Assembly: GCF_026162425.1 (NCBI RefSeq)
Contig: NZ_JAOBQJ010000002.1
Coordinates: 372,001 to 436,000 of the forward strand
Length of the DNA stretch: 64,000 bases
From: Flexivirga meconopsidis
GTDB taxonomy: Bacteria > Actinomycetota > Actinomycetes > Actinomycetales > Dermatophilaceae
Direction: 5' to 3'
Below are positions 52,695 through 61,665 of this stretch, in pieces (position 1 is the stretch's first letter; each line of letters starts with the position of its first letter). The notes below the pieces were generated by a model. That model did not search any database and was not told the origin of the DNA. It saw nothing but the letters and a program-made list of their open reading frames with translations. The position numbers were made by a program, and so were the translations under genes.

Positions 52695-54227
52695 ATGCCT
52701 ACTGCAGCAGCCAATTGGCCACACGTCGATTTCCCGCATCCGGCCCGGCGGGTCCGCTTCGCGGGCGACCTGCCGACCATGCTGCGCGGCTCGCGCGGCA
52801 AACCGGTCCAGCACGCAATGGAGGTGTCTGCCGATCTCGGCCCGATCTTCGAGGTGCGGATCTTCGACCAGAAGCTGGTGTTCGTCCGCGACGCCGAGCT
52901 CGCGGCGGAACTGTGTGATGAGCGCAGATTCGAAAAGAAGCTGGCGCCCGGCGTGCGGGCACTTCGCTCGATTGCCGGCGATGGGCTCTTCACCGCATAC
53001 TCCGACGAACCCAACTGGCGGCTCGCCCACGACCTGCTCCGACCGGCGTTCACCCGCCAGGCGATGCAGCGCTACCACGACACGATGACCTCGGTGGCCG
53101 ACGAGCTCATCGGCTCGTGGGACGCGCAGCCGTCCGGAGTCGACGTCTCCCCGAGTTTGACCAAGATGACCCTGGAGACGATCGGCCGTACGTCGTTCAG
53201 CAAGGACTTCGGGTCGTTCACCCGCCCGCAGGTCGATCCGTTCGTCGACGCCATGGTGGCCGCGCTGCGCCGAGGTCAACGCCGCGGCACGCTTGGTCCG
53301 GTGCCCGGATCGAAGCTCTTCCTGCGCCGCGGAAGCAAGGCATACGCCGAGAAGCAGGCCTATCTGGACCAGGTCGTCGACGAGATCATTCAGCAGCGGA
53401 TCGACTCCGGCGACGAGTCGCAGCGCGACTTGCTCGGTCTGATGCTGCATGCTGCCCATCAGGAGACCGGCGAGAAACTCGACCTGGTGAACATCCGGCA
53501 CCAGATCTTGACGTTCTTGGTCGCCGGCCACGAAACCACCTCTGGTGCCTTGTCTTTCGCGATGTACTACCTCGCAACCAACCCGGATGTCCGTGCGCGA
53601 GCGGCTGCCGAGACCGATGAGATCCTGGGTGCCGATCCCGATGCGACACCCACCTTCGAGCAGGTCGCGAAGTTCCGTTACCTGCGCCGGGTGCTGGACG
53701 AGGGCTTGCGCCTCTGGCCGACCGCACCGGGCTTTGCGCGCGGGCCCCGCTCCGACACAACGATCGGCGATCGTTACCAGATGCGGTCGACCGACTGGTG
53801 CATCGTCATGGCAACCGCGGCGCACCGCGACCCGAAGGTGTGGGGTGACGACCCCGAGCGCTTCGACCCCGACCGCTTCCTCCCGGAAAACGTCAAGAAG
53901 CGACCCGCACACACCTACTTCCCGTTCGGCACCGGCGAACGCGCTTGCATCGGAAGGCAGTTCGCGTTGCACGAGGCGATCCTGGTGCTGGCGCGCATCT
54001 GTCACCGCTACGACTTCGCCGCCGATCCGGCATACGAGTTGGAGATCTCCGAACGCCTGACGCTCATGCCGAAGAATTTCGTGCTCGACTTCACCCGGCG
54101 CGTGCCGGAGACCAGTGCGACCAGCGTGTCCGGGTCAAAGCGCGATGAGTCGATCCGAACAGCGACGGCCTCGCCCGGACCGGTCAGCCAGAACGCCTCG
54201 TCGTGCCCGACCCACGCGGTCCACTGA
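52695..54227 (+). CDS. Cytochrome P450, CYP102-like heme domain without reductase
   Basis: The 510-residue protein has the I-helix LTFLVAGHETTSG, ExxR in LDEGLRLW, and the heme-Cys loop FPFGTGERACIGRQ followed by FALHEAILVLARI. The closest pattern is the heme domain of CYP102 (BM3-type) fatty-acid hydroxylases, which ends near LTLMPKNFVLDFTRRVP. In CYP102 an FMN/FAD reductase follows; here only ~40 Ser/Thr-rich residues remain before the stop. These overlap a gene on the other strand, so electrons must come from a separate partner. ATG at 52695 with AGGAGCGGAG upstream. Confidence 0.88.
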   Translation: MPTAAANWPHVDFPHPARRVRFAGDLPTMLRGSRGKPVQHAMEVSADLGPIFEVRIFDQKLVFVRDAELAAELCDERRFEKKLAPGVRALRSIAGDGLFTAYSDEPNWRLAHDLLRPAFTRQAMQRYHDTMTSVADELIGSWDAQPSGVDVSPSLTKMTLETIGRTSFSKDFGSFTRPQVDPFVDAMVAALRRGQRRGTLGPVPGSKLFLRRGSKAYAEKQAYLDQVVDEIIQQRIDSGDESQRDLLGLMLHAAHQETGEKLDLVNIRHQILTFLVAGHETTSGALSFAMYYLATNPDVRARAAAETDEILGADPDATPTFEQVAKFRYLRRVLDEGLRLWPTAPGFARGPRSDTTIGDRYQMRSTDWCIVMATAAHRDPKVWGDDPERFDPDRFLPENVKKRPAHTYFPFGTGERACIGRQFALHEAILVLARICHRYDFAADPAYELEISERLTLMPKNFVLDFTRRVPETSATSVSGSKRDESIRTATASPGPVSQNASSCPTHAVH

Positions 54228-54649
54228 CCGACCTGCTGCAACCGGTAGACAGCTTCATCGGCCGGACGGTCCTGGTAGGCGACGAACCAGGCACGCAATG
54301 CCTGGTCGTCGGTCAGGACGGCACCGTGCATCACCTCGGCAACCAGATCGACCCGTGAGCCTTCGGGAGTCGTCGTCTCCCAATAGCGGGCGGTGAAATC
54401 CACGTCGTCGTAACTGAATTCGGTGCTCCACGGCACGCCTATGCCGGCCGGCAACGGACCGAGACGCATGTCGCCCAGCAGGCGCTCCGCGTCGTGCTGC
54501 GCGTTGCGAGAGGGCTGAGCCGCGGACAGCGCAGCAGGTGCCTGCTCGGACGGCACGAGTCCGGGCGCGGCCGCCGCCGTCGCCGCTCCTCCAGCGAGTG
54601 CGAGCGTGAGACCGGCGGCGATGCCGGCGACGAGATGACGGACCTGCAT
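54008..54649 (-). CDS. Secreted protein of unknown function
   Basis: The 213-residue precursor has a clear signal peptide (RHLVAGIAAGLTLALAGGAATAAAAPG). The mature part (DDVDFTARYWETTTPEGSRV, QQVGQWTAWVGHDEAFWLTG) is about 150 residues and compact, with no motif I recognise. The last ~70 codons are antisense to the end of the P450 gene; the last 35 residues look unlike the rest and may be read-through. It lies between two plus-strand genes. Confidence 0.6.
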   Translation of the reverse strand: MQVRHLVAGIAAGLTLALAGGAATAAAAPGLVPSEQAPAALSAAQPSRNAQHDAERLLGDMRLGPLPAGIGVPWSTEFSYDDVDFTARYWETTTPEGSRVDLVAEVMHGAVLTDDQALRAWFVAYQDRPADEAVYRLQQVGQWTAWVGHDEAFWLTGPGEAVAVRIDSSRFDPDTLVALVSGTRRVKSSTKFFGMSVRRSEISNSYAGSAAKS

Positions 54650-54864
54650 GGTGACTCCTGACTCGAATGGGAAGGTGCCGGCAACGCTCCTGCACCGGTC
54701 GCGAGCACCGCCATACCAAGTCGTCAGCCTGTGGATGCGCGAGCGGCGTTTCCAGGAGATGTGGACGGCCCGCGGCGGGTCCCCGCCACGCCCTGTTGCG
54801 CACTGCGGTTGATCGCGAGTCCACCCGGTGACTCGACCGACTGGTCCCGGTTAGCCTCTGATCT

Positions 54865-56013
54865 GTGGACATCGAGCAGGCAATGCAGGCAGTGACGGTC
54901 GACCAACTGCGCGAACGCGGATCGGTGAAGTGGTCGGTCACCAGCGGTAACCAGCTCGGCGCATTCATCGCCGAGTCCGATCTGCCGCTCGCGCCGGGGA
55001 TCCGGGACGCCGTCACCGGTGCCGTCGAGGGAGGGCTGACCGGATACCTGCCCGACCAGGTCGCGGCGACCACGGCGGCAGCTGCTGCCGCCTTCCAGCA
55101 CAGCCGCTTCGGCTGGTCGGTCGACCCGGCGCAGGTGCAGCTGCTACCCGACGTGCTGGCCGCATTCCAATACACCGCAACGCAATTGGTCGACCCAGCG
55201 ACACCGATCGTATTGCCGACACCGGCATACATGCCCTTCCTTCAGCTGCCGGGAGCACTGGGACGGGAGTTGCGCACGGTCCCGATGGAGCGCGTCGACG
55301 GCCGGCACGTGCTGGACCCGGAACGCCTCGCCGAAGCGCTCGACGGCGGCGGTCTGCTCGTGCTGATCAACCCGCACAACCCCACCGGCCAGGTCGCGAC
55401 CCGCGGCGAGCTCAACCAGATCGCGGACGTCGTCGACCGCACCGGGTCGACCGTGTTCGCCGACGAAATCCATTCTCCCCTGGTCTATCCCGGAGCGCAG
55501 CACGTGCCCTACGCGTCGCTCGACGAACGTACGGCGGCGCACACGGTCACCGCGGTGTCGGCGTCGAAGGGCTGGAACCTGCCCGGCCTCGCCTGCGCAC
55601 AGCTGATCCTCACCGGCGACCGCCATCGCGAGCTGTGGCACAAGTCGCCGATGGTGACCAGGCACGGCACCTCTCCCCTGGGCGCGGTGGCCGCCACCGC
55701 GGCGTATGACGCAGCCGGCGTGCGGCACCTGGACGGTCTCATCGACTACCTGCAACGCGGCCGCGACAGCTTCGCCCGGAAGCTGGCCGCCGCCCCACAG
55801 CTCGGCTACACGCCGCCCGCTGCGACATACATCCACTGGCTCGATCTGCGCGATGCGGGCATCGATCCGGCCAGTGTCGCCGAACGCACCGGGGTGCTCG
55901 GCGTTAACGGAACCGCTTGTGGCACAGCGGGATTCCTGAGACTGACCCTCGCAACGTCACATGAGGTGGTCGGCGAGATCGCCGACCGGCTGGTGGACTC
56001 GCTCAGTCGATGA
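54865..56013 (+). CDS. PatB/MalY-like aminotransferase-fold C-S lyase (cystathionine beta-lyase)
   Basis: The 382-residue PLP enzyme of fold type I shows TGYLPDQVAATTAAA, VLPTPAYMPFL, NPHNPTGQVATRGEL, FADEIHSPLVYPG and the Schiff-base Lys in VSASKGWNLPGLACAQL, a set typical of PatB/MalY. Such enzymes cleave cystathionine or cysteine conjugates to thiol, pyruvate and ammonia. It belongs with the sulfur-amino-acid genes metX and metY in function but has no riboswitch. Its 3' end overlaps serA by 11 bp on the opposite strand. Confidence 0.87.
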   Translation: MDIEQAMQAVTVDQLRERGSVKWSVTSGNQLGAFIAESDLPLAPGIRDAVTGAVEGGLTGYLPDQVAATTAAAAAAFQHSRFGWSVDPAQVQLLPDVLAAFQYTATQLVDPATPIVLPTPAYMPFLQLPGALGRELRTVPMERVDGRHVLDPERLAEALDGGGLLVLINPHNPTGQVATRGELNQIADVVDRTGSTVFADEIHSPLVYPGAQHVPYASLDERTAAHTVTAVSASKGWNLPGLACAQLILTGDRHRELWHKSPMVTRHGTSPLGAVAATAAYDAAGVRHLDGLIDYLQRGRDSFARKLAAAPQLGYTPPAATYIHWLDLRDAGIDPASVAERTGVLGVNGTACGTAGFLRLTLATSHEVVGEIADRLVDSLSR

Positions 56014-57196
56014 GCCGCAGCCGGATCGTCTCCGGCATCGCTCGCAACTCCTCGACCGCGGCGTCGGGCAGCTCGGCGACATCGGTCACCACGTAACCGT
56101 TCTCGCCGCGGGTGTTGAGCAGCTGACCCTCGATGTTCACTCCGTGCGCGGCGAGGATGCTGTTGACCTTGGCCAGCACACCGGGGGTGTTGAGGTGCAG
56201 GTGGCTGATCCGCCGGCCGCCGGGCCGCGCCTCCAGGGTGAGCGACGGCAGGTTGACGCTCAGCGTGGTGGTGCCGCGGTCGACGTAGTCGCGCAGTTTG
56301 GTCGCCACGAACCGGCCGATGTCCTCCTGCGCCTCTTCGGTCGAACCGCCGATGTGCGGGGTGAGGATGACGTTCGGGATGCCTTGCAGCGGCGAGGTGA
56401 ACGCGTCGCCGCGCTTCTTCGGCTCGCTCGGGAAGACGTCGACGGCGGCGCCGGCGATGTGCCCGGACTGCAGGTTGTCGCGCAACGCCTCGTAGTCGAC
56501 CACGAAGCCGCGCGACAGGTTGAGGAAGAGCGAGCGCGGACGCATCTTGGCGAACTGTTCGGCGCCGAAGAATCCGGCGTTGCCCGAGCGGCCGTCGACG
56601 TGCAGGGTCACGACCTCGGCGACCTCGAGCAGCTCGTCCAGGCTGTCGCAACGGTGCGCGTTGCCCATCGCGAGCTTGTCATCGGTGTCGTAGAAGTAGA
56701 CCTGCAGGCCGAGCATCTCGGCGACGACCGACAGTTGCGAGCCGATATTGCCGTAGCCGACGATGCCGAGCCGGCGGCCGCGGATCTCGTGCGAGCCCTT
56801 GGCGTTCTTGTCCCAGACACCGTCGTGCAGCGAGCTGTCCTTCTCGGTCAGCCGGCGCGCCATCATGATGATCTCGGCGATCGCGAGCTCGACCACGCTG
56901 CGGGTGTTGGAGAACGGCGCGTTGAACGCCACAACACCCTTGCCGGCCGCGTCGTCGAGCGAGATCTGGTTGGTGCCGATGCAGAAGGCGCCGATCGCCT
57001 TCAGATCGGCTGCCTTGTCCAGCACGGCCGGCGTGATCTCGGTCTTGGACCGGATGCCGACCAGATCGACGCCGCGCAGGGCGTCGATGAGTTCGGACTC
57101 GTCGAGTGCGCCGGTGCGCACGTCGACCTCGATGCCGGCGTCGCGCAGGATCGACTCGGCGAGCGGGTGGATGCTTTCCAACAACAGCGCCTTCAC
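56003..57196 (-). CDS. serA: D-3-phosphoglycerate dehydrogenase
   Basis: SerA oxidises 3-phosphoglycerate in the first step of serine synthesis. The 397-residue protein begins (GTG 57196) VKALLLESIHPLAESIL. It has the NAD loop LGIVGYGNIGSQL, FLNLSRGFVVDYEAL, catalytic His in LTPHIGGSTEEAQEDIG and a C-terminal ACT domain (LHLNTPGVLAKVNSILAAHGVNIEG) for serine feedback. It is the shorter E. coli-like type without the extra ASB domain of mycobacterial SerA. An ATG at 57247 could add 17 residues. Confidence 0.92.
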   Translation of the reverse strand: MKALLLESIHPLAESILRDAGIEVDVRTGALDESELIDALRGVDLVGIRSKTEITPAVLDKAADLKAIGAFCIGTNQISLDDAAGKGVVAFNAPFSNTRSVVELAIAEIIMMARRLTEKDSSLHDGVWDKNAKGSHEIRGRRLGIVGYGNIGSQLSVVAEMLGLQVYFYDTDDKLAMGNAHRCDSLDELLEVAEVVTLHVDGRSGNAGFFGAEQFAKMRPRSLFLNLSRGFVVDYEALRDNLQSGHIAGAAVDVFPSEPKKRGDAFTSPLQGIPNVILTPHIGGSTEEAQEDIGRFVATKLRDYVDRGTTTLSVNLPSLTLEARPGGRRISHLHLNTPGVLAKVNSILAAHGVNIEGQLLNTRGENGYVVTDVAELPDAAVEELRAMPETIRLRLID

Positions 57197-57302
57197 GCAC
57201 GGCAGTCTCCCATCCGTGCCTGAGCCGGTTCGCCGGGTGTCCGACATACGGCCATTCATCTCGTATGACGAACATCCCGGAGCGACCGGTAGCGTCGCAC
57301 CC

Positions 57303-57950
57303 GTGGGAGTCATCTACCTCGTGCGACACGGCCAGGCGTCCTTCGGCGCCGACGACTACGACGTGCTCGCCGACCGCGGTCACGAGCAGGCCCGGATCAC
57401 CGGCGCGGCGCTGGCCGCGCGCGGAGTGCGGCCGGACCGACTCATCAGCGGAGGGCTCCGCCGCCAGCGCGACACGATGGCCGCGCTCGCCGATGCCGCC
57501 GGCTGGCAGCTTCCGGCGCAGGTCGATCCGCGGTGGGACGAGTTCGACCACACCGCGGTGCTGGACGACTTCCTTGCCGCCGAGGGGCGGGCCAACGACT
57601 TCGAGGACCCCAAGGAGTTCCACCGGGCCTACCTCGAGGCGGTCGCCGCCTGGACCGCCGGCACGGCGACGGCGCAGGAGACGTTCGCGCAGTTCGAGGC
57701 CAGGTGCACTGCGGCGCTGGAGGCTGCCTCGGGCGATGGCACCGCGGTCGTGGTGTCCTCCGGAGGCGTGATCGGCCTGCTCGCCGCGCAGCTGTTCGGC
57801 GGTGACGCGACCCGCTGGGCGCAGCTCAACACCGTGGTGGTCAATGCCTCGATCAGCAAGGTGCTGTCGAGCCGGCGCGGCCTGACGGCGTTGACCTTCA
57901 ACGAGCACGGTCACCTCGAACACGACCTTTCCCTGGTGACCTACCGGTGA
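57303..57950 (+). CDS. Histidine phosphatase superfamily protein
   Basis: The 215-residue protein from GTG 57303 begins VGVIYLVRHGQASFGADDYD, with the phospho-accepting His in RHGQ and a second Arg in ISGGLRRQRDT. The family includes phosphoglycerate mutases and many phosphatases; the substrate cannot be told from sequence. It is divergent from serA across about 106 bp and overlaps the following gene by 4 bp. Confidence 0.85.
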   Translation: MGVIYLVRHGQASFGADDYDVLADRGHEQARITGAALAARGVRPDRLISGGLRRQRDTMAALADAAGWQLPAQVDPRWDEFDHTAVLDDFLAAEGRANDFEDPKEFHRAYLEAVAAWTAGTATAQETFAQFEARCTAALEAASGDGTAVVVSSGGVIGLLAAQLFGGDATRWAQLNTVVVNASISKVLSSRRGLTALTFNEHGHLEHDLSLVTYR

Positions 57951-59065
57951 CCGGCGCTCCGCACGACCCGACTCGCCGCACGGCAACTCTCGGTGCCGCG
58001 GCGCTGCTCCTCGCCGGCTGCAGCAGTTCCCGTATGACGGCAGCCCCGTCCACGTCGGACGCGCCGAAGCCGTCGCGCTCCCCTTCCCCCACCCCGTCTG
58101 CCGCAGGCCCCGTGCAGATCGTGCCGCCGACTGGCGCGCCTTCTGCTGCGTGGCGCCGCGTCGCGGATCGTGCGCCGACCGTCGCGCCGCAGGTGTCGGT
58201 GCTCGCCGGCACCCTCTCGGGCGACTCCACCCTGCGACTGGCTCATCGCAGCGGCCCGGCGAACCCGCAACCGCTCGCCTCGATGGTCAAGCTCTTCGTG
58301 CTGGTCGCCGTCGCCGAAGCGGTCCGCTCCGGCACCTTGCGCTGGTCCGGGCAGCTGACACTGCAGGCCACCGACGCGGCCGCCGGCAGCGGCAGTCTCA
58401 TCGCGCGCCCGGCGGGATCAAGGGTGACCGTGCAGGAGGCGGCGCGGCTGATGATGCAGGTCTCCGACAACACCGCGACGGACCTGCTGATCCGCACTCT
58501 CGGCCAGGATGCACTCGCCAAAGCCGTTGCCAGCACTGGAAATGCGCACCCAGATCGACTGAAGCCGCTGATCACCATCCGGGAAGACATGTGGCTTGAG
58601 TGGTCGTCGGACCCGGCGGCGGTGGCCGCGCGGCGCTCGTGGCCCGGCGCTTCAACCGCGCGTCGCACGGAGTTGTTGAAGCCGGCGACCGCTCCCGGTT
58701 CACCGGTGCCCGCGGCCACCGGCCCGGGTGTGGTGCCACGCTGGCAGTCCGGGCTCGGCTACTTCGCGACGCCCGAGGACATCGCCCGGGCGCACATCAC
58801 CCTGCACCGTCTCGCCCAGGTGCGCGGACTCGAACCACTGCACACGATCCGGCAGGTGCCCGACACCGGCATCCGCTTCCCAGCACCCTGGCGCAACACC
58901 GCATTCAAGGGCGGCACGGTCGTCGGCGTCCAGACCGGCAGTTGGTATGCCGAAAGCCCCGCCGGTGACCAGGTATTGGTCGTGATGGCCGCATCCTCCG
59001 GGAGCGTCGTGCCGTCGGCGTTCAACGCGCTCGCCCAATCAGCGGCTGACAAGCTTGCCCGCTAG
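57947..59065 (+). CDS. Class A beta-lactamase-like serine hydrolase lipoprotein
   Basis: The 372-residue precursor has a lipobox LLLAGC, a Ser/Pro-rich linker, and a penicillin-recognising domain. The active-site motifs are SxxK as LASMVKLFVLV, SDN as MQVSDNTATDLLI, and KGG in place of KTG near FKGGTVVGVQTG. The last motif is a variation often found in class A-like enzymes. It could be a beta-lactamase or a small carboxypeptidase; there is no direct evidence for antibiotic hydrolysis. It converges on the deacetylase gene with 8 bp between stops. Confidence 0.83.
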   Translation: MTGAPHDPTRRTATLGAAALLLAGCSSSRMTAAPSTSDAPKPSRSPSPTPSAAGPVQIVPPTGAPSAAWRRVADRAPTVAPQVSVLAGTLSGDSTLRLAHRSGPANPQPLASMVKLFVLVAVAEAVRSGTLRWSGQLTLQATDAAAGSGSLIARPAGSRVTVQEAARLMMQVSDNTATDLLIRTLGQDALAKAVASTGNAHPDRLKPLITIREDMWLEWSSDPAAVAARRSWPGASTARRTELLKPATAPGSPVPAATGPGVVPRWQSGLGYFATPEDIARAHITLHRLAQVRGLEPLHTIRQVPDTGIRFPAPWRNTAFKGGTVVGVQTGSWYAESPAGDQVLVVMAASSGSVVPSAFNALAQSAADKLAR

Positions 59066-59073
59066 GGTTTCGC

Positions 59074-59862
59074 TCAGCACCCCGGAATCCCCTGCAGCGC
59101 AATGCCTTTCGCGCGCAGCTTCGGCAGCGCGTCGCGCAGAGCGGTGACCGTCTGAGACCGATCCCCGCCGCCGGTGTGCATCAGCACCGTCGACCCCGGC
59201 TTCGCCGCCAGCAGCTGCGCCTCGATCGACGCCGCACCGGGTCGGGCCCAGTCACGGGTGTCGACGTCCCAGAGCTCCTGGCGTTGTCCGCGCGCCGCGA
59301 TCAGCGACCGCACCCGCGCGCTGGTTGCGCCATACGGCGGCCGGACGCAGGGGGTGCGCCCCTGGACGGCGTCAGTGCGGTCGAGTTGACGGGCGATCGC
59401 GGCGTCGCCGAGCGACGGCAGCGACGGGTGATCCCAGGTGTGATTGGCCACCTGCGAGCCCTGTGCGCGGATCTGACGGACCAGGTCGGGATAGGCCGCC
59501 GCATTCTGGCCGATGTTGAAAAACGTTGCGGTTGCGTGGTTCTCGGTGAGGATCTGCAAGATCTGCGGCGTCCACCGCGGGTCCGGGCCGTCGTCGAACG
59601 TGAGTCGTATGGCTCCGTCGCCGGCAGAGGACGACGACGTCTCCTGCCGGCGAGGAGGCGTCGACGACTTCCGCGGCGATGGCTTCGGCGACGCAGTTGT
59701 GCTCCAGGTCGGCTCACCCGTCGCCGGCGCCGAGAGCACCGACCGAGTCACGGTGACCGGCCCGTGCCCCGCGTCGGCCGCAGCGGTCACGAACGCCGCG
59801 GTGCTGAGTGCGGCAGCCAGCGCTGCCGCGACTGCTCCTGTGCGAAATCCCTTGCCAGACAT
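59074..59862 (-). CDS. Secreted polysaccharide deacetylase (NodB homology domain)
   Basis: The 262-residue precursor has a signal peptide (TGAVAAALAAALSTAAFVTAAA), a Ser/Pro/Thr linker and a NodB domain. The domain carries motif 1 LTFDDGPDPRW, the metal-binding HTWDH motif, motif 3 RPPYGATS, motif 4 WDVDTRDWARPG and motif 5 LMHTGGG. It probably deacetylates N-acetylglucosamine or N-acetylmuramic acid in the wall. A role beside the neighbouring penicillin-recognising lipoprotein is plausible. Confidence 0.9.
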   Translation of the reverse strand: MSGKGFRTGAVAAALAAALSTAAFVTAAADAGHGPVTVTRSVLSAPATGEPTWSTTASPKPSPRKSSTPPRRQETSSSSAGDGAIRLTFDDGPDPRWTPQILQILTENHATATFFNIGQNAAAYPDLVRQIRAQGSQVANHTWDHPSLPSLGDAAIARQLDRTDAVQGRTPCVRPPYGATSARVRSLIAARGQRQELWDVDTRDWARPGAASIEAQLLAAKPGSTVLMHTGGGDRSQTVTALRDALPKLRAKGIALQGIPGC

Positions 59863-59978
59863 GCTTCCCCCTGAGCGTCCGTGCTGCCCCCTGCAGCACG
59901 TTCACCCATGAGACGTCGCATGTCCCGCTCCGGTTGGCCCGGCAGCCGAACTCATCATGGGGTGAGCACCCCATGGCG

Positions 59979-61610
59979 TCAGCCGGCGTCCCCCACCAGA
60001 TGCACCTGGATGCCGAGCGCGTCGAACATCGCTGCCTTCGCGGCAAGCGCCCGGTCGGCGGTCTTCGCGTCGGGCGCGTAGGCGACGTTGAGGTGGTTCG
60101 CCTTGTGACGGGCCATGAACTGGTCCCGGCTCACCCCGTGCAGCACAGCGTGCATGATCGGCCACGCGGGCGTGGTCGCCTCGAGCCGGCGCCGGGTTTC
60201 TTCCTGCGGCAGCTCGATTGCGCTCGCGCGGCCGAGGTCGGCGTGCAGCACGCCGTCCATGATGAAAACGCGGGACCACACCACCTCGCCCGGCTTGGAG
60301 ACTCCGCTCAGCGTGCCGCCGCCGAGCGGGAAGTACATCGGGGGCTGACGCATCGAGTAGGACCTGTCGTAGCCGCCGTTGTGCGCGGCCGGCACCGAGC
60401 CGGAGATCTCCATCACCCAGACGAATCTCCCGTCGTACTCCTGGCCCCAGCGCACGTCGTGCAGCGTCGTCGCCGGGTCGAGGCCCATCGCGGTCCAGAC
60501 GCGGTTGGTCGCGAGCGCATCCACGGCGACGCCCCAGTCCACCTCGTTGAAGTGCGGGAGCGCCTTGCCGGCGTAGAGCTCCCGCTCACCGTCCCTGCTG
60601 TATGCCGGGGGCCGCTCGACGTTGTTGAGCAGGCCTTCGGCAAGGTCGCTCGCGGGCACGGTGTCCTTGAGGCCTTGCTGATATTGGATGCCCACGGCGT
60701 CGAGGCCGAAGTCGTCGGCGATGCGGAGCGCCGCGACATACATCTTGTACTGGCTGAGCAGTTGCGCCTTGGTGAGCTCGGTGGCCTCGTCCTGACCGAG
60801 GTGGAAGGTCATCCCGCGATCGAGCAGCCACTGGTGCACGGCCTCGGCCTCGCCGTCGGTCACCTGTCGCATCTCGGCGACCAGCGCACTCTGCGACAGC
60901 CGCTCCTTGTAGATGCCGAGCGGGTTGATCAGCTCGTCGTCGAAGATCGCGTTGTACATGCCCATGCAGCCCTCGTCGAAGACGCCGGCGATGGCCTTGT
61001 CGGTCTGCAACTGCCGGGCCAGTGCGATGCCGAGCTCCCGCTCGGGGCTGTCCGGCTGCGCACCGAGGTCGCGCACGTGGCTGGTGTCGTGGGTCAGCTT
61101 GCCGGTCTCCAGCCAGGTCCGCAGACCGTCGCGCGCCCACTCGTCGGTGAAGTCCTCGCTCCACAGCACGGAATGCTCGACGCCAGCCTTGGTGAGACTC
61201 CCCGAGAGGCCGAGCAGGCCTACCAGTCCGGGGAACTCACCGCTCCAGTTGGCCACGACCAGGATCGGCCCACGGTGCGAGCGCAGCCCGGCGAGCACGT
61301 GATGGGAGTACTGCCAGACCCCTTCGGCGACGATCAGCGGTGCGTCCGGCGGGATCTGCTTGAAGATCTCGATGCCGGCGCGCTGACTGTCGATGAAGCC
61401 GTGCTGCTTCTCCGCGTCATAGGGGTGCCCGCGACGCACCGTGCGCCCGAGTGCGGTCACCGCTGCGCCCAAGTCCTTCTCCAGTTGCTGCTGCACCGGC
61501 CAGCAGGTCTGATTGGCGGACAGGCGCAGGTCGCCGCTCGCCACCGTCCAGACCTCGCCCGGCTCCGCGGTCGGCTCCGGCGAAGTGGTCGGCAGGTCGT
61601 ACGTCGTCAT
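59979..61610 (-). CDS. L-fucose/D-arabinose isomerase family protein
   Basis: The 543-residue protein from ATG 61610 ([15 protein letters not shown]) contains [18 protein letters not shown], with the metal-binding Glu/Asp of the FucI family, [30 protein letters not shown] and a C-terminal His-containing region ([27 protein letters not shown]). It should isomerise an aldose such as fucose or arabinose. It follows a GH116 glycosidase gene by 55 bp on the same strand, which suggests that the isomerase uses a sugar released by that enzyme. Confidence 0.82.
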   Translation of the reverse strand: MTTYDLPTTSPEPTAEPGEVWTVASGDLRLSANQTCWPVQQQLEKDLGAAVTALGRTVRRGHPYDAEKQHGFIDSQRAGIEIFKQIPPDAPLIVAEGVWQYSHHVLAGLRSHRGPILVVANWSGEFPGLVGLLGLSGSLTKAGVEHSVLWSEDFTDEWARDGLRTWLETGKLTHDTSHVRDLGAQPDSPERELGIALARQLQTDKAIAGVFDEGCMGMYNAIFDDELINPLGIYKERLSQSALVAEMRQVTDGEAEAVHQWLLDRGMTFHLGQDEATELTKAQLLSQYKMYVAALRIADDFGLDAVGIQYQQGLKDTVPASDLAEGLLNNVERPPAYSRDGERELYAGKALPHFNEVDWGVAVDALATNRVWTAMGLDPATTLHDVRWGQEYDGRFVWVMEISGSVPAAHNGGYDRSYSMRQPPMYFPLGGGTLSGVSKPGEVVWSRVFIMDGVLHADLGRASAIELPQEETRRRLEATTPAWPIMHAVLHGVSRDQFMARHKANHLNVAYAPDAKTADRALAAKAAMFDALGIQVHLVGDAG

Positions 61611-61665
61611 CGCTGAGGCTCCTTGAATCGTCCGAGTCATGTTGGGTCACTGTCGTTTCGGTCTT

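Noticed and set aside
51819-54005. Open frame that extends mcrB upstream by over 700 codons on the minus strand
   Set aside because: It runs antisense through the DUF6891-like gene and most of the P450 gene, which have clear domain motifs; the McrB head domain begins at the GTG at 51818 with a suitable upstream sequence.
59808-61616. 602-codon open frame opposite the isomerase gene
   Set aside because: Composition and lack of motifs indicate a shadow frame; the isomerase on the minus strand has family motifs.
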